A stretch of 46,651 nt of DNA from Candidatus Desantisbacteria bacterium CG1_02_38_46 (lineage in GTDB: Bacteria > Desantisbacteria > UBA1551 > UBA1559): positions 1-46,651 of the forward strand of contig MNUO01000108.1 in the NCBI GenBank assembly GCA_001871015.1, read 5' to 3'. Numbering within the stretch: the stretch's first letter is position 1; each line of letters opens with the position of its first letter. Positions 7,310 through 16,129 of the stretch are shown here, piece after piece. The notes beneath the pieces are model-generated. The model was not told where the DNA came from and did no database searches. It was given only the letters and a program-made list of their open reading frames with translations. Made by a program: the position numbers and the translations under genes.

Positions 7310-8257
7310 TTGACAAATGACAAATCATTGTTGATTCTGGGAATTGATACGAGCGGAGAGTATTGCAGTGTGGGGTTGGTGCAGGGTGAAAGAGTCCTTG
7401 GAGAAATAAGCGAAAGTGCTCCGCAGAAACACTCAGACCAGTTAATTCCATTTATTGATAAGATTTTGAAGGATAGCCACCTGAAAATACAGGATGTGGA
7501 TGGTATTGCCGTGTCACTGGGTCCGGGCAGTTTTACCGGATTGCGGGTAGGAGTGGCAACTGCGAAGGCACTGGCACAGGGGCTGGAGATTCCAATTGTG
7601 GGAGTCAGAACATTGGATATGATAGCATTAAATGCGGTTGAATATTGTAGTGGCAGACCTTGGTCTGTCGAAAAGTCGAGTAAACTCGACCACTACAGTA
7701 GTGGCAGACCTTGGTCTGTCGAAAAGTCGAGTAAACTCGACCACTACAGTAGTGGCAGAGTTTACTCTGCTATAGATAGTCGAGCGGGGTACCCGCCGAA
7801 GGCGGGTCGGACCACTACAATTTGTCCAATTGTGGATGCGAGGAAACAGCAGATTTATACGGCAGTCTATAAAATAAAGTCTAAGAGCCGAAGAACCGAA
7901 GAGCCGAAGTTAAAAAAAATGACAAAAGATTTAGTACTCACAATTGACGAGTTCTTTAAATTACTGATGACTTATAACTCACGACTTATGACGGTATTTA
8001 TAGGTAACGCAATTCCAGTTTACGGCGATGTAATAAAAGAGAAACTGTGTGGGTGTCCGCCAGGAGTGGGTGGGGGCGGGCAGGCGATTTTTGCAACTAA
8101 GGAATTATGGTATCCCCGCGCATCAAATATTGCACTGGCAGGACTGGAGAAATTGCAGCAAAATAAAAAAGGTGACAATCTTTTTAAATTGAAACCGATA
8201 TATTTGAGGGAGCCGGATATCAGGGCTAAAGCCCTGAGTTACATGGTTCAGGGCTAA
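7310..8257 (+). CDS. tsaB: TsaB (t6A biosynthesis) carrying a 58-codon repeat insertion
   Basis: TsaB is the inactive ASKHA-fold partner of TsaD in t6A synthesis. The N-terminal ILGIDTSGEYCSVGLV and SLGPGSFTGLRVGVATAKALA are diagnostic. The family is usually about 220-240 residues; this one has 315. Residues about 113-170 are encoded by three palindromic modules totalling 174 bp, exactly 58 codons. They sit between VRTLDMIALNA and ICPIVDARKQQIYTAVY, which are normally close together. The last six to fifteen residues and the TAA stop are also supplied by a palindromic repeat (8220-8270). The start is a TTG at 7310, as no in-frame ATG precedes ILGIDTS, so start confidence is moderate. Confidence 0.92.
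   Translation: MTNDKSLLILGIDTSGEYCSVGLVQGERVLGEISESAPQKHSDQLIPFIDKILKDSHLKIQDVDGIAVSLGPGSFTGLRVGVATAKALAQGLEIPIVGVRTLDMIALNAVEYCSGRPWSVEKSSKLDHYSSGRPWSVEKSSKLDHYSSGRVYSAIDSRAGYPPKAGRTTTICPIVDARKQQIYTAVYKIKSKSRRTEEPKLKKMTKDLVLTIDEFFKLLMTYNSRLMTVFIGNAIPVYGDVIKEKLCGCPPGVGGGGQAIFATKELWYPRASNIALAGLEKLQQNKKGDNLFKLKPIYLREPDIRAKALSYMVQG
7646..7819. repeat. Three tandem cloverleaf-type palindromic modules inside tsaB
   Basis: Modules at 7646-7697, 7698-7748 and 7749-7819 each open with GTAGTGG and close with CCACTACA. The first two have inner hairpins GCAGACC/GGTCTGT and GTCGAGT/ACTCGAC. The third has GCAGAGT-TT-ACTCTGC and a GC-rich hairpin GACCCGCC/GGCGGGT-type. The total of 174 bp keeps the frame, and no stop codon appears in the tsaB frame. 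Confidence 0.95.
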
Positions 8258-8270
8258 AGCCCTGAGTTAC
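8220..8270. repeat. Two palindromic repeat units at the end of tsaB
   Basis: Two copies of the AGGGCT-AA-AGCCCT hairpin each followed by GAGTTAC, separated by ATGGT. It is the same family as 2717-2797 but with a G-C pair replacing A-T on both strands of the stem. The TAA in the second hairpin loop is the tsaB stop codon. Confidence 0.95.
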
Positions 8271-8293
8271 AAAACTGATTTTGGGAGGTGACC

Positions 8294-9919
8294 ATGCGTT
8301 CAGATACGATTAAAAAAGGTGTTGAGCGGGTGCCGCACAGGGGTTTGTTATATGCAACAGGTTTGTCAAAAGAAGATTTCAGGAAGCCATTTATCGGGAT
8401 AGCTTCAAGTTTTACAGATATTGTTCCCGGGCATACAGGAATGCGGGAACTGGAAAGATTTATTGAGCGTGGTATCTCTGCAGCAGGCGGAGTTCCTTTT
8501 ATCTTTGGCATACCGGCAATCTGCGACGGAATTGCAATGGGGCACAAAGGTATGAATTATTCCCTTCCTTTAAGAGAACTTATCGCTGACACTATTGAAT
8601 CTGTTGCAAATGCACATTGTTTTGACGGACTTGTTTTACTTACAAATTGTGACAAGATTACTCCTGGTTGCCTGATTGCTGCTGCACGTCTGAACATTCC
8701 AGCAATTATTATTACTGCAGGTCCGATGTTGTGCGGAAGATACAAAGGAACTGTAAGGCTTGATTTGGTTCACGATACTTTTGAAGCAGTAGGCAGGGCA
8801 AAGGCAGGCAAGATAACACAGGAGGAACTGGATACTCTTGAAATTGAAGCCTGTCCTGGTTTTGGCTCCTGTCAGGGATTATACACTGCAAATACGATGG
8901 CTTGCCTTACAGAGACTATGGGAATGTCTGTAACAGGTTGTGCTACTGCACTCGCTGTTTCTGCAAAGAAAAGGAGGATTGCATTTGAAAGCGGGAAAAA
9001 GGTTGTGGAATTAATTAAGAAAAAAGTCACTGCGAAAAAAATTCTGACAGAGAATGCTCTACTCAATGCAATTAGAGTTGATATGGCACTTGGAGGTTCT
9101 ACCAACACTATCCTTCATCTCACTCGCTTGGCAAGAGAATTAGAGATTGATTTACCTCTAAAACTTTTTGACATAATAAGTCGTTCTACACCGCACATTG
9201 TAAATCTACGCCCGGGCGGGGAATATTTTCTTGAGGATCTGGAGTATGCAGGTGGAATTCCAGCGATATTAAATGTTTTAAAGAACGACCTTAAATCTTC
9301 GTTGACTGTTAACGGAAAGAATATTCTGGAAATCGCAAAAGAAGGCGAGGTGTTTGATTCAGAAGTAATTCATAAAAAATCCAATCCATACCACAAAGAA
9401 GGCGGAGTTGCAATCCTTTTTGGGAATCTGGCACCCGGTGGAGCGGTTGTAAAACAAATAGCAGTAAGTCCGAAGATGCGCCGGTTTACCGGACGCGCAC
9501 ATATCTTTAATTCAGAAGAAGAAGCGATGAGAGGCGCTATGAACAAGAAAATTAAAAAGGGCGAAGTCATTGTTATCCGCTATGAAGGAGAAAAAGGTGC
9601 ACCAGGAATGCCAGAGATGCTTTCTTTAACTGCGTTTTTAACCGGGATGGGAATGGGAGAAAGTGTAGCATTGATTACAGACGGAAGATTTTCAGGTGGC
9701 ACCCGTGGTCCCTGTATAGGGCACATAGCACCTGAGGCAGCGGTTGGTGGGCCGATTGCAATTGTTAAAGATGGAGATATTATCCACATTGATATTGACA
9801 GGCGCAGGATTGAGTTGAAATTAAGTGATGCTGAAATCAAATTGCGACTTGCTAAATGGAAACCTCCTCTGCCCAGAGTAAAGACAGGCTACCTTGCAAA
9901 ATATGCTAAATTACTTTGA
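8294..9919 (+). CDS. ilvD: Dihydroxy-acid dehydratase
   Basis: IlvD dehydrates 2,3-dihydroxy-3-methylbutanoate (and the isoleucine analogue) to the 2-keto acid, the third step of valine/isoleucine synthesis, using an iron-sulfur cluster. Cluster-region motifs [13 protein letters not shown] and [20 protein letters not shown] are intact, as is [10 protein letters not shown]. Length is 541 residues from the ATG at 8294, close to the usual 550-560. The ORF track starts at GTG 8288, but that codon overlaps the ribosome-binding site GGGAGG, which favours 8294. The pathway partners ilvB and ilvN lie 4 kb downstream, separated by unrelated genes. Confidence 0.96.
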   Translation: MRSDTIKKGVERVPHRGLLYATGLSKEDFRKPFIGIASSFTDIVPGHTGMRELERFIERGISAAGGVPFIFGIPAICDGIAMGHKGMNYSLPLRELIADTIESVANAHCFDGLVLLTNCDKITPGCLIAAARLNIPAIIITAGPMLCGRYKGTVRLDLVHDTFEAVGRAKAGKITQEELDTLEIEACPGFGSCQGLYTANTMACLTETMGMSVTGCATALAVSAKKRRIAFESGKKVVELIKKKVTAKKILTENALLNAIRVDMALGGSTNTILHLTRLARELEIDLPLKLFDIISRSTPHIVNLRPGGEYFLEDLEYAGGIPAILNVLKNDLKSSLTVNGKNILEIAKEGEVFDSEVIHKKSNPYHKEGGVAILFGNLAPGGAVVKQIAVSPKMRRFTGRAHIFNSEEEAMRGAMNKKIKKGEVIVIRYEGEKGAPGMPEMLSLTAFLTGMGMGESVALITDGRFSGGTRGPCIGHIAPEAAVGGPIAIVKDGDIIHIDIDRRRIELKLSDAEIKLRLAKWKPPLPRVKTGYLAKYAKLL

Positions 9920-9933
9920 AGACAGATAATTAT

Positions 9934-10923
9934 ATGAATAATTCGTTAATAAGAAAATTAAGAAAAGAAGTCAACAGAGAAATTATTACAACTATTAGAA
10001 GTTTTTGTGAAATTCCAATTGCCTCCCAGATGTTGGGCTACCAGATGGGTTTGCTGAAAAACGAAAGTAAAGAAACACAGGGCAAGCGTTTTCGCCCGAT
10101 TTTGTGCTTACTTTCAAGCCTTGCAATAAACGGTGATTACAAAATGGCATTACCAGCTGCTGCAGCGATTGAGTTAATTCATAATTTTTCCCTGATTCAC
10201 GATGATATTCAGGACGAGGATGAATGCAGACGCGGCAGGAAGACGGTCTGGAGGAAATGGGGTAATAATCAGGCAATTAACGCAGGGGATGCAATGCATA
10301 CTCTTGCGAATATCGCATTGCAGAGATTATTTAAAATGAATTTGTCCCCGAAAGTCATTGATTCTGTTTTTTTCATAATTAATAATGCCTGTTATCAAAT
10401 GTGCGAGGGGCAAATGCTGGATATAGGTTTTGAAAAAAAGTGGAACGTTAGACTTCCTCAGTATTTACAAATGATTCGCAAGAAAACCGCCACCCTCATC
10501 CAGAGTGCTCCATATTGTGGTGCATTAATTGCCACGCAGAATCGAAGCGTGATTAGACATTACAAAAATTTTGGAGCTAATGTTGGAATGGCATTTCAAA
10601 TTTTCAATGACCTTTCAGGATGTGACGGTTCGGCTGCGCAGTTCAATCATTTTTACAGTGATTTGATAAAGAAGAAAAAGACTCTGCCAGTAATTCTTGC
10701 TTTCAAAAGTTTGGAATCGGCACAGAAGAGAAAGATAAAAGAAAGAGAAATGCTCAGCCTGTTTAAAGAATCCGATGCCATTCAGCATTCTCGAAGAATT
10801 GGCGAGAACTATTTAGAGAATGCACTTCTTGAACTGAATAAAACAGGTATCAAGAATCCATCGCAGGAATTATTAAAAGAATATATAAAAAAGGGGACAG
10901 GCTACTTTTCCCAAGGAATCTGA
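9934..10923 (+). CDS. Polyprenyl diphosphate synthase (isoprenoid chain elongation)
   Basis: Trans-isoprenyl diphosphate synthase, condensing isopentenyl diphosphate onto an allylic primer. GKRFRPILCLLSS binds substrate. The first aspartate-rich motif is HDDIQDEDECRRG. The second motif, usually DDxxD, reads FQIFNDLSGCD, with asparagine in place of the first aspartate, as in a subgroup of this family. Chain length cannot be deduced safely. The track begins at TTG 9916, which overlaps the ilvD stop. The ATG at 9934 is a reasonable alternative, though neither has a strong ribosome-binding site. It lies tightly between ilvD and fmt. Confidence 0.88.
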   Translation: MNNSLIRKLRKEVNREIITTIRSFCEIPIASQMLGYQMGLLKNESKETQGKRFRPILCLLSSLAINGDYKMALPAAAAIELIHNFSLIHDDIQDEDECRRGRKTVWRKWGNNQAINAGDAMHTLANIALQRLFKMNLSPKVIDSVFFIINNACYQMCEGQMLDIGFEKKWNVRLPQYLQMIRKKTATLIQSAPYCGALIATQNRSVIRHYKNFGANVGMAFQIFNDLSGCDGSAAQFNHFYSDLIKKKKTLPVILAFKSLESAQKRKIKEREMLSLFKESDAIQHSRRIGENYLENALLELNKTGIKNPSQELLKEYIKKGTGYFSQGI

Positions 10924-10955
10924 AATGTGTAGGTCTGACTACGTGCGGGGGTTTG

Positions 10956-11969
10956 ATGCGCATTGTTTTTATGGGAACACCTGAATTTGCTTTGCCGTCA
11001 TTAAATAAGTTGATTCAGACGCATAACATTTTGTGCGTGGTGACACAAACAGATAAACCAAAAGGCAGGGGAATGAAATTAACTCCTCCACCAATCAAAT
11101 TTCTTGCCCAGCAATTGAATATTCCTGTGGTTCAGCCAGGGAAAATTGGAGAAATTTCAGGATATTTAAAATCACTTTCTCCAGATGTAATTGTTGTGGT
11201 TGCTTATGGAGAAATTTTGTCAGAGGAAATTCTGAAAATTCCCAGATTTGGGTGTATTAACCTTCACGCTTCTCTTCTTCCAGAATTGCGGGGTCCAGAA
11301 CCCATTGCCTGGAGCGTTATTCTTGGCAAAGAAAAAACAGGGTTAACCACAATGTGGATGGATAAGGGAGTGGATACGGGTGACATAATTCTACAGAAGG
11401 AAATTGAAATTTTACCAGATGATACAAAAGGAAGTCTTGAGCAAAAAATGTCACTTACCGGCGCTGATTTTTTATGTGAGACACTAAAGATGGTTGAAAG
11501 CAGCAATGCCCCACGAAAAAAACAAGTCCGATGTCCCCCGATGGACATCGGGGGAATACGGACTCCGAACGCAAGCATCGGAGAGGGGAATCCAATTTAC
11601 GCTCCAATGATAAAAAAGTCAGATTGTCTGATTGACTGGTCAAAACCTGCATGGGAGATTCATAATCTCATCCGGGGATTAAATCCAGCGCCATCTGCAT
11701 ACACTTTCTTAGAAGGTAAACGTTTGAAAATTCACAGAACAGCCGTCAATGTAGGGCAAGAATGTAGCGGTGCAATGACTCCGAAAGGACGGAGTATACG
11801 GACTGTAGAGCAAGGCGAGATTATTGAAATCAAAGAAGATGAAATTCTCGTTGCTACTGGCGAAGGCATACTCTCTCTTCTTGAGATTCAACCTGAGGGC
11901 AAACGTGCAATGTCAGTGAAGGACTATTTACAAGGGCATTCTTTAAAAGAAAGAATGAAATTTGGATGA
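10956..11969 (+). CDS. fmt: Methionyl-tRNA formyltransferase with repeat insertions
   Basis: Fmt formylates initiator Met-tRNA using 10-formyl-tetrahydrofolate. RIVFMGTPEFALPSL opens the Rossmann-like domain, and NLHASLLPELRGPEPI holds the catalytic Asn/His/SLLP signature. MDKGVDTGDII follows, then the C-terminal OB-like domain beginning at ILVATGEGIL. Two stretches look foreign: KQVRCPPMDIGGIRTPNASI (about residues 190-210) and ECSGAMTPKGRSIRTVEQG (about 268-286). Both are encoded by palindromic DNA, and together they explain the excess over the usual 310-315 residues. The ATG at 10956 follows a G-rich stretch; the track's TTG at 10953 is less likely. Confidence 0.94.
   Translation: MRIVFMGTPEFALPSLNKLIQTHNILCVVTQTDKPKGRGMKLTPPPIKFLAQQLNIPVVQPGKIGEISGYLKSLSPDVIVVVAYGEILSEEILKIPRFGCINLHASLLPELRGPEPIAWSVILGKEKTGLTTMWMDKGVDTGDIILQKEIEILPDDTKGSLEQKMSLTGADFLCETLKMVESSNAPRKKQVRCPPMDIGGIRTPNASIGEGNPIYAPMIKKSDCLIDWSKPAWEIHNLIRGLNPAPSAYTFLEGKRLKIHRTAVNVGQECSGAMTPKGRSIRTVEQGEIIEIKEDEILVATGEGILSLLEIQPEGKRAMSVKDYLQGHSLKERMKFG
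11525..11562. repeat. Palindromic module inside fmt
   Basis: Outer arms AGTCCG and CGGACT enclose a 9-bp perfect hairpin CCCCCGATG-GA-CATCGGGGG. The frame is preserved and the insertion lies in the linker between the catalytic and C-terminal domains. Related CCGA/TCGG sequence continues to about 11585. Confidence 0.88.
11763..11812. repeat. Second palindromic insertion inside fmt
   Basis: TGTAGCGGTGC is followed by hairpin ACTCCG-AAAGGA-CGGAGT and ACGGACTGTAGAG. It encodes a stretch out of character with the OB-like domain around it. Confidence 0.7.
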
Positions 11970-11990
11970 AGACAGCGGAATAATAAATAA

Positions 11991-13241
11991 ATGAACCTAA
12001 AAAGCATGCTGATTTTTTTTGATTTTAAATTCAGAAAATACAAAAAGATAAAATATCTTGGAATGCCACTGATGACTGAAGTCGGTAAAGCTATTCCTAA
12101 AGAATTATTTCTTAAATCAGCAGAAGATTTGAGGATGGTAAGTAAGGATAATAAAATAATTACGGAAAATAAAGATGAAATTAGTTTTATCCTGGACAGG
12201 GCAATTCATGACGTTCCCTGGCCCGAACAGCGATGGATTGAATACATCTGCGAACACAAAATCCAGGACTATACGCAAGAGCAACAGTTTTTTCTTAAAG
12301 CACATTTACAACCTTTTATCTCACTGTATGAAGCCCTGAAAATAGATTATAGGAGGGGTGTCTATCTGCGTGATTTGTTTAATGGCAAGGAGTTATTTTT
12401 AATGGATATAGGTTTCGGGACAACGGCAAAGAAGGGTATGTTGTTAGCAACGAGGGTTATCACTTTTGAAGGGTTAAATTTCACTGCAGGTGCTCCCATA
12501 CTCTTTAGACAAGAAGATAAGAAACAATTGGTAGAAAATTTCACTTTCCTGTACGAGAAAAAGAAAAATGAAATGACATGGGAAAAAATGATGCGAAAAT
12601 ACGCTCCCTATTTTTTTATTGAATACAGAAAAAGAGACTATACTGTCTATTTTGCAAACGTGACAGAGGATTCGATAACTCCTTTCTCTCTTCTAACAGC
12701 CGCATGGGATTACGCAAGAAAGAAAAATCTTATTAAGCACTCAGATGACTTTCCTGTGGAGCAGTGTTTAATCAATTCAAATTGGCAGAAAACAGGATTA
12801 GCCAGCATGGTTATCACCAGAAGCCAAAAAGATGGCAAACTGATTGTAGGTGTTTTTTTAGTGGATATTTTCTGTTTAGGGCTGAAGGATACATTTTTCA
12901 ATGCTAACATACCAGCTGATCAGTTTGAAGATATTTTTTTGCGTAAATATTATCAGAACACAGAACCAGTAACAATTGGCATTAACTATGCTAAAGAAAT
13001 TATATTTGGAGCGATAGATTATGCCAGAAAATTAGGATTTGAACCTCAAAAAAATTTCAAATTATCAAAATATGTTTTGGGAACAGAAAAACTGACATAT
13101 CAGCATAACATTAAATTTGGAGGGCCTGAGGGGAAACCATTATATATTGCAGGGCCTTACGATGATTACAAAAAAATTGTTCGTCAGCTTACAGAACTTT
13201 TGGGAGAAGGCGGATTCCATTTTATCCTACCTTCAGAATAA
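11991..13241 (+). CDS. Protein of unknown function, resembles SEC-C-associated family
   Basis: I do not recognise a named function. The 416 residues are cytoplasmic in character, with no signal peptide or membrane segment. The middle part (YEALKIDYRRGVYLRDLFNG, then ELFLMDIGFGTTAKKGMLLATRV) and the end (GVFLVDIFCLGLKDTFF, AKEIIFGAIDYARKLGF, PLYIAGPYDD) resemble a widespread uncharacterised family whose members often carry a SEC-C zinc motif. No cysteine-rich SEC-C tail is present here. It follows fmt by 21 bases and may share its transcript. The start at 11991 has a weak ribosome-binding site; internal ATGs at 12006 or 12063 are alternatives. Confidence 0.6.
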   Translation: MNLKSMLIFFDFKFRKYKKIKYLGMPLMTEVGKAIPKELFLKSAEDLRMVSKDNKIITENKDEISFILDRAIHDVPWPEQRWIEYICEHKIQDYTQEQQFFLKAHLQPFISLYEALKIDYRRGVYLRDLFNGKELFLMDIGFGTTAKKGMLLATRVITFEGLNFTAGAPILFRQEDKKQLVENFTFLYEKKKNEMTWEKMMRKYAPYFFIEYRKRDYTVYFANVTEDSITPFSLLTAAWDYARKKNLIKHSDDFPVEQCLINSNWQKTGLASMVITRSQKDGKLIVGVFLVDIFCLGLKDTFFNANIPADQFEDIFLRKYYQNTEPVTIGINYAKEIIFGAIDYARKLGFEPQKNFKLSKYVLGTEKLTYQHNIKFGGPEGKPLYIAGPYDDYKKIVRQLTELLGEGGFHFILPSE

Positions 13242-13287
13242 TCATATGTATCATCTTTTACTTCTAACGTGAAAGCATTAAGTAAAT

Positions 13288-13301
13288 GTTAAATATTTAA
13301 C
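13288..13301. promoter_or_regulatory. Perfect 14-bp AT-rich palindrome upstream of a secreted protein gene
   Basis: GTTAAATATTTAAC lies 30 bases before the ATG of the next gene, inside the 90-base gap. It could be a repressor site or part of a promoter; no matching regulator is visible. Confidence 0.25.
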
Positions 13302-13331
13302 GTTTGTATTAAATACAAGGAGGTATAAAAA

Positions 13332-13808
13332 ATGTTTACTGGACAAAAAACAAGAATTTTTAAAAAAATGGTCGCTGTTACTATTTTTGGACTGGTGTGC
13401 TCAAACCTGATATTTGCGCAAGCAGTGCAGACAATTTATTCTAGCGGTACGGTATATCTTCCTGATGTATGTCCACAGAGTTGCATTGCAGTGCTAACTG
13501 TAAATGTTGTCTGGAAGGATTTCCCTGCCTCTCAGGGTGGCACTGGACGCAAAATAGTTGAGGAAGCAACCTTCACAGGAAAAGAAGGGGAGAGGGAAAT
13601 TAAATTTACAGGTGTCAGGATTACTCCATCTTTTTTCCGGGGAGAGATTTCACTGAATGTGCAGTGTGAAATTAAAAAAGGCGATATGGTGGTGGCAAGA
13701 TTTAAGATGGATGGAGAAGATGCAAACAGCCCGAAGCCGATGAGTTATAATGAGGCGGTTGCCGGTAATCTGCTGAATCTGAAATTGAAAATGAAAGCAG
13801 CAGAGTAA
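13332..13808 (+). CDS. Small exported protein of unknown function
   Basis: The 158-residue protein begins with a basic stretch and a hydrophobic core (FKKMVAVTIFGLVCSNLIFAQA), a good signal peptide with cleavage near residue 30. The mature part is beta-rich by appearance, with cysteines in DVCPQSCIAVL and NVQCEIKKG that could form disulfides in the periplasm. No family is recognised. AGGAGG is correctly placed before the ATG. The stop TAA comes from a palindromic repeat (GCAGAG-TAA-ACTCTGC), so the last residues KAAE may be a repeat-derived tail. Confidence 0.7.
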   Translation: MFTGQKTRIFKKMVAVTIFGLVCSNLIFAQAVQTIYSSGTVYLPDVCPQSCIAVLTVNVVWKDFPASQGGTGRKIVEEATFTGKEGEREIKFTGVRITPSFFRGEISLNVQCEIKKGDMVVARFKMDGEDANSPKPMSYNEAVAGNLLNLKLKMKAAE

Positions 13809-13854
13809 ACTCTGCCACTACATAATGAGCAGCAGAGTAAACTCTGCCACTACA
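13800..13854. repeat. Two palindromic half-modules after the exported protein gene
   Basis: GCAGAGT-AA-ACTCTGC followed by CACTACA occurs at 13800-13822 and 13832-13854. It is the same hairpin and arm family as in tsaB and thiL, in the opposite orientation. The first copy provides the stop codon of the upstream gene. The second ends 10 bases before the ilvB -35 box. Confidence 0.93.
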
Positions 13855-13864
13855 TTCCTCAATC

Positions 13865-13892
13865 TTGACTTTTTGCATTTTTATGATATACT
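13865..13892 (+). promoter_or_regulatory. Sigma-70-type promoter for ilvB-ilvN
   Basis: TTGACT, a 16-base spacer, then TATACT. The ilvB ATG is 39 bases past the -10 box. That leaves no room for a long attenuator or leader peptide, so control is probably not by classical ilv attenuation. Confidence 0.7.
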
Positions 13893-13931
13893 GATTAGAT
13901 AATAATTACAAATTCATGATAGGAGTTCAAG

Positions 13932-15602
13932 ATGAAGAAGACAGGTGCTCAGATACTTATTGAAAGTTTAATTAAAGAAGGTGTGGAAATTATATTTGGA
14001 TACCCGGGTGGGGCTACGCTTTCTATATATGATGCGCTTTATGACGCACCGATAAAACATATCCTTGTGCGTCATGAACAGGGAGCAGCACATATGGCTG
14101 ATGGTTATGCCAGAGCTACAGGTAAAGTGGGTGTATGTATGGCTACTTCAGGACCCGGTGCGACAAATCTTGTTACCGGCATTGCTACTGCTTACATGGA
14201 TTCTGTTCCAATTATTGCCATTACCGGACAGGTTCCAACTCCGATGATTGGAAATGACGCTTTTCAGGAAGCAGATATAACAGGCATTACCCGTCCGATT
14301 ACCAAACACAATTATTTAGTGAAAGATGTTAAGGATTTAGCATATGTTGTAAAAGAAGCATTCTACATTGCTTTTTCAGGAAGGCCGGGTCCGGTGTTGA
14401 TTGATATTCCAAAGGATGTACAGGCAGCGTCTACTGAATATCACTATCCAGATAAAATCAGCCTGCGTAGTTACAACCCTACATACTACGGCCATCCTGG
14501 ACAAATCAAAAAGTTAGTTGAAGTAATCCAGAAATCAGAGCGTCCTGTCATTTATGCTGGGGGAGGAGTAATAATTGCAAATGCCAGTGAAGAATTAAAG
14601 AAATTCGCAGAGACTACTGGTATTCCGGTGACAACTACTCTCCTGGGGTTGGGTGGTTTTCCTGAAACTTCTAATTTATCCCTTGGGATGCTGGGTATGC
14701 ATGGAACAAGGTATGCAAATTATGCGGTTACGGAATCTGATTTGCTTATTGGTATAGGTGCGCGATTTGATGACCGTGTCACCGGCAAATTGAGTGATTT
14801 TGCACCAAAAGCAACAATTGTTCACATTGACATAGACCCCACGAGTATCAGCAAGAGCGTTGAGGTTGACATTCCTATTGTAGGAGATGTGAAGAATGTG
14901 CTTGTGGAGTTGAATAAATTAGTAAAGAAAAAAGATAATCTTAAACCCTGGCTGGACAAAATTGAAAAGTGGAAAAAAGAGTACCCGTTAGGTTATAAGC
15001 AGGGCAAGGAGATTAAACCTCAATTCGTAGTCCAAGAAATCAGTCGGATTACAAAGGGAAATGCAATCATCGCTACAGAGGTGGGCCAGAATCAGATGTG
15101 GTCAGCACAATTCTACAAGTTTGCTAAACCCCGCACCTTTCTTTCTTCGGGTGGATTAGGTACTATGGGTTATGGTTTTCCTGCTAGCATTGGAGCAAAG
15201 GTTGGCTGCCCTGACAAAATAGTATTTGATATTGCTGGAGATGGTAGTTTTCAGATGAATCTTCAGCAATTAGCAACTGCTGTACAATTTAAAATAGCGG
15301 TGAAAGTGGCAATTTTGAATAATGGTTTTTTAGGGATGGTGCGTCAATGGCAGGAATTGTTCTTCAACAAGCGGTATTCGCAAACCCCCATTGAAAACCC
15401 TGATTTTGTAAAAATTGCCCAGGCATATGGTGCAATGGGAATTAGAGTGACAAAACCAGAGGACGTGGGTCCTGCAATTTCTAAAGCAATTGAATCTCCC
15501 CTTCCTGTAGTTATTGACTTTCATGTGGCGCCAGAGGAGAATGTATTTCCGATGGTGCCAGTTGGTTCACCAATTTCAGAGATGATTGGAGGTCTTGCAT
15601 GA
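13932..15602 (+). CDS. ilvB: Acetolactate synthase large subunit
   Basis: Thiamine-diphosphate enzyme that joins two pyruvates (or pyruvate and 2-oxobutanoate) in the first step of branched-chain amino acid synthesis. The opening [23 protein letters not shown] and the catalytic glutamate region [17 protein letters not shown] (about residues 43-59) are canonical. The ThDP-binding GDGSFQMN...N motif is near residue 440. Length (556) is normal. GGAG precedes the ATG and a good promoter lies just upstream. The stop overlaps the ATG of ilvN (ATGA), so the two subunits are translationally coupled. Confidence 0.97.
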   Translation: MKKTGAQILIESLIKEGVEIIFGYPGGATLSIYDALYDAPIKHILVRHEQGAAHMADGYARATGKVGVCMATSGPGATNLVTGIATAYMDSVPIIAITGQVPTPMIGNDAFQEADITGITRPITKHNYLVKDVKDLAYVVKEAFYIAFSGRPGPVLIDIPKDVQAASTEYHYPDKISLRSYNPTYYGHPGQIKKLVEVIQKSERPVIYAGGGVIIANASEELKKFAETTGIPVTTTLLGLGGFPETSNLSLGMLGMHGTRYANYAVTESDLLIGIGARFDDRVTGKLSDFAPKATIVHIDIDPTSISKSVEVDIPIVGDVKNVLVELNKLVKKKDNLKPWLDKIEKWKKEYPLGYKQGKEIKPQFVVQEISRITKGNAIIATEVGQNQMWSAQFYKFAKPRTFLSSGGLGTMGYGFPASIGAKVGCPDKIVFDIAGDGSFQMNLQQLATAVQFKIAVKVAILNNGFLGMVRQWQELFFNKRYSQTPIENPDFVKIAQAYGAMGIRVTKPEDVGPAISKAIESPLPVVIDFHVAPEENVFPMVPVGSPISEMIGGLA

Positions 15603-16075
15603 AACATACAATTTGTTGTCTTGTTGAAAATAAATTCGGGGTGCTTGCTCGCATTGCAGGATTGTTCAGTTCCCGTGGGTTCAACATTAATAGTCTTGCG
15701 GTTGGCGAAACTGAAGATGCCATGGTTTCCAGGATGACCATTGTGCTGGATGCCGACGAAAGAATACTTGAACAGGTTATTAAGCAGCTTCGTAAGCTCA
15801 TCGATGTTATTAAGGTGATTGACCTGACCGGTCAGGATTCAGTTGAAAGAGAGCTTATGCTAATAAAGGTTAACACTTCTGATACGGTTGCAAAGTCTGA
15901 GGCAATGCAGATTGTTGACATATTTCGCGCAAAGATTGTAGATGTGGGCGCAAAATCTCTGGTTGTGGAAATTACAGGAGATGAAAAGAAAGTTGAGACA
16001 CTATTAGAATTACTTCGTCCTTTTGGTATAAAAGAATTGGCTCGCACAGGAAAGATTGCTATGCTACGCAAGTAG
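15599..16075 (+). CDS. ilvN: Acetolactate synthase small (regulatory) subunit
   Basis: ACT-domain subunit that stimulates IlvB and gives valine feedback control. The opening [34 protein letters not shown] is the standard valine-binding ACT domain (residues 2-75). The C-terminal half ([33 protein letters not shown]) matches the second domain. Length 158 is typical (also called ilvH). It overlaps ilvB by four bases. A short GGACG/CGTCC hairpin with ACTTTT follows the stop and may end the transcript. Confidence 0.96.
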   Translation: MKHTICCLVENKFGVLARIAGLFSSRGFNINSLAVGETEDAMVSRMTIVLDADERILEQVIKQLRKLIDVIKVIDLTGQDSVERELMLIKVNTSDTVAKSEAMQIVDIFRAKIVDVGAKSLVVEITGDEKKVETLLELLRPFGIKELARTGKIAMLRK

Positions 16076-16082
16076 GAAAAAG

Positions 16083-16104
16083 GGACGCTTCTAATCGTCC
16101 ACTT
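16083..16104 (+). terminator. Weak terminator-like hairpin after ilvN
   Basis: GGACG and CGTCC pair around CTTCTAAT, followed by ACTTTT. The stem is short and the T tract poor. Confidence 0.3.
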
Positions 16105-16129
16105 TTATGAGTTCAAGGAGGAATAACAG

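Noticed and set aside
7300-7320. GGGGTCAGGTCTTGA as a transposon end
   Set aside because: The motif recurs near 20279 in similar form, but no paired end or transposase is found; kept only as a repeat note.
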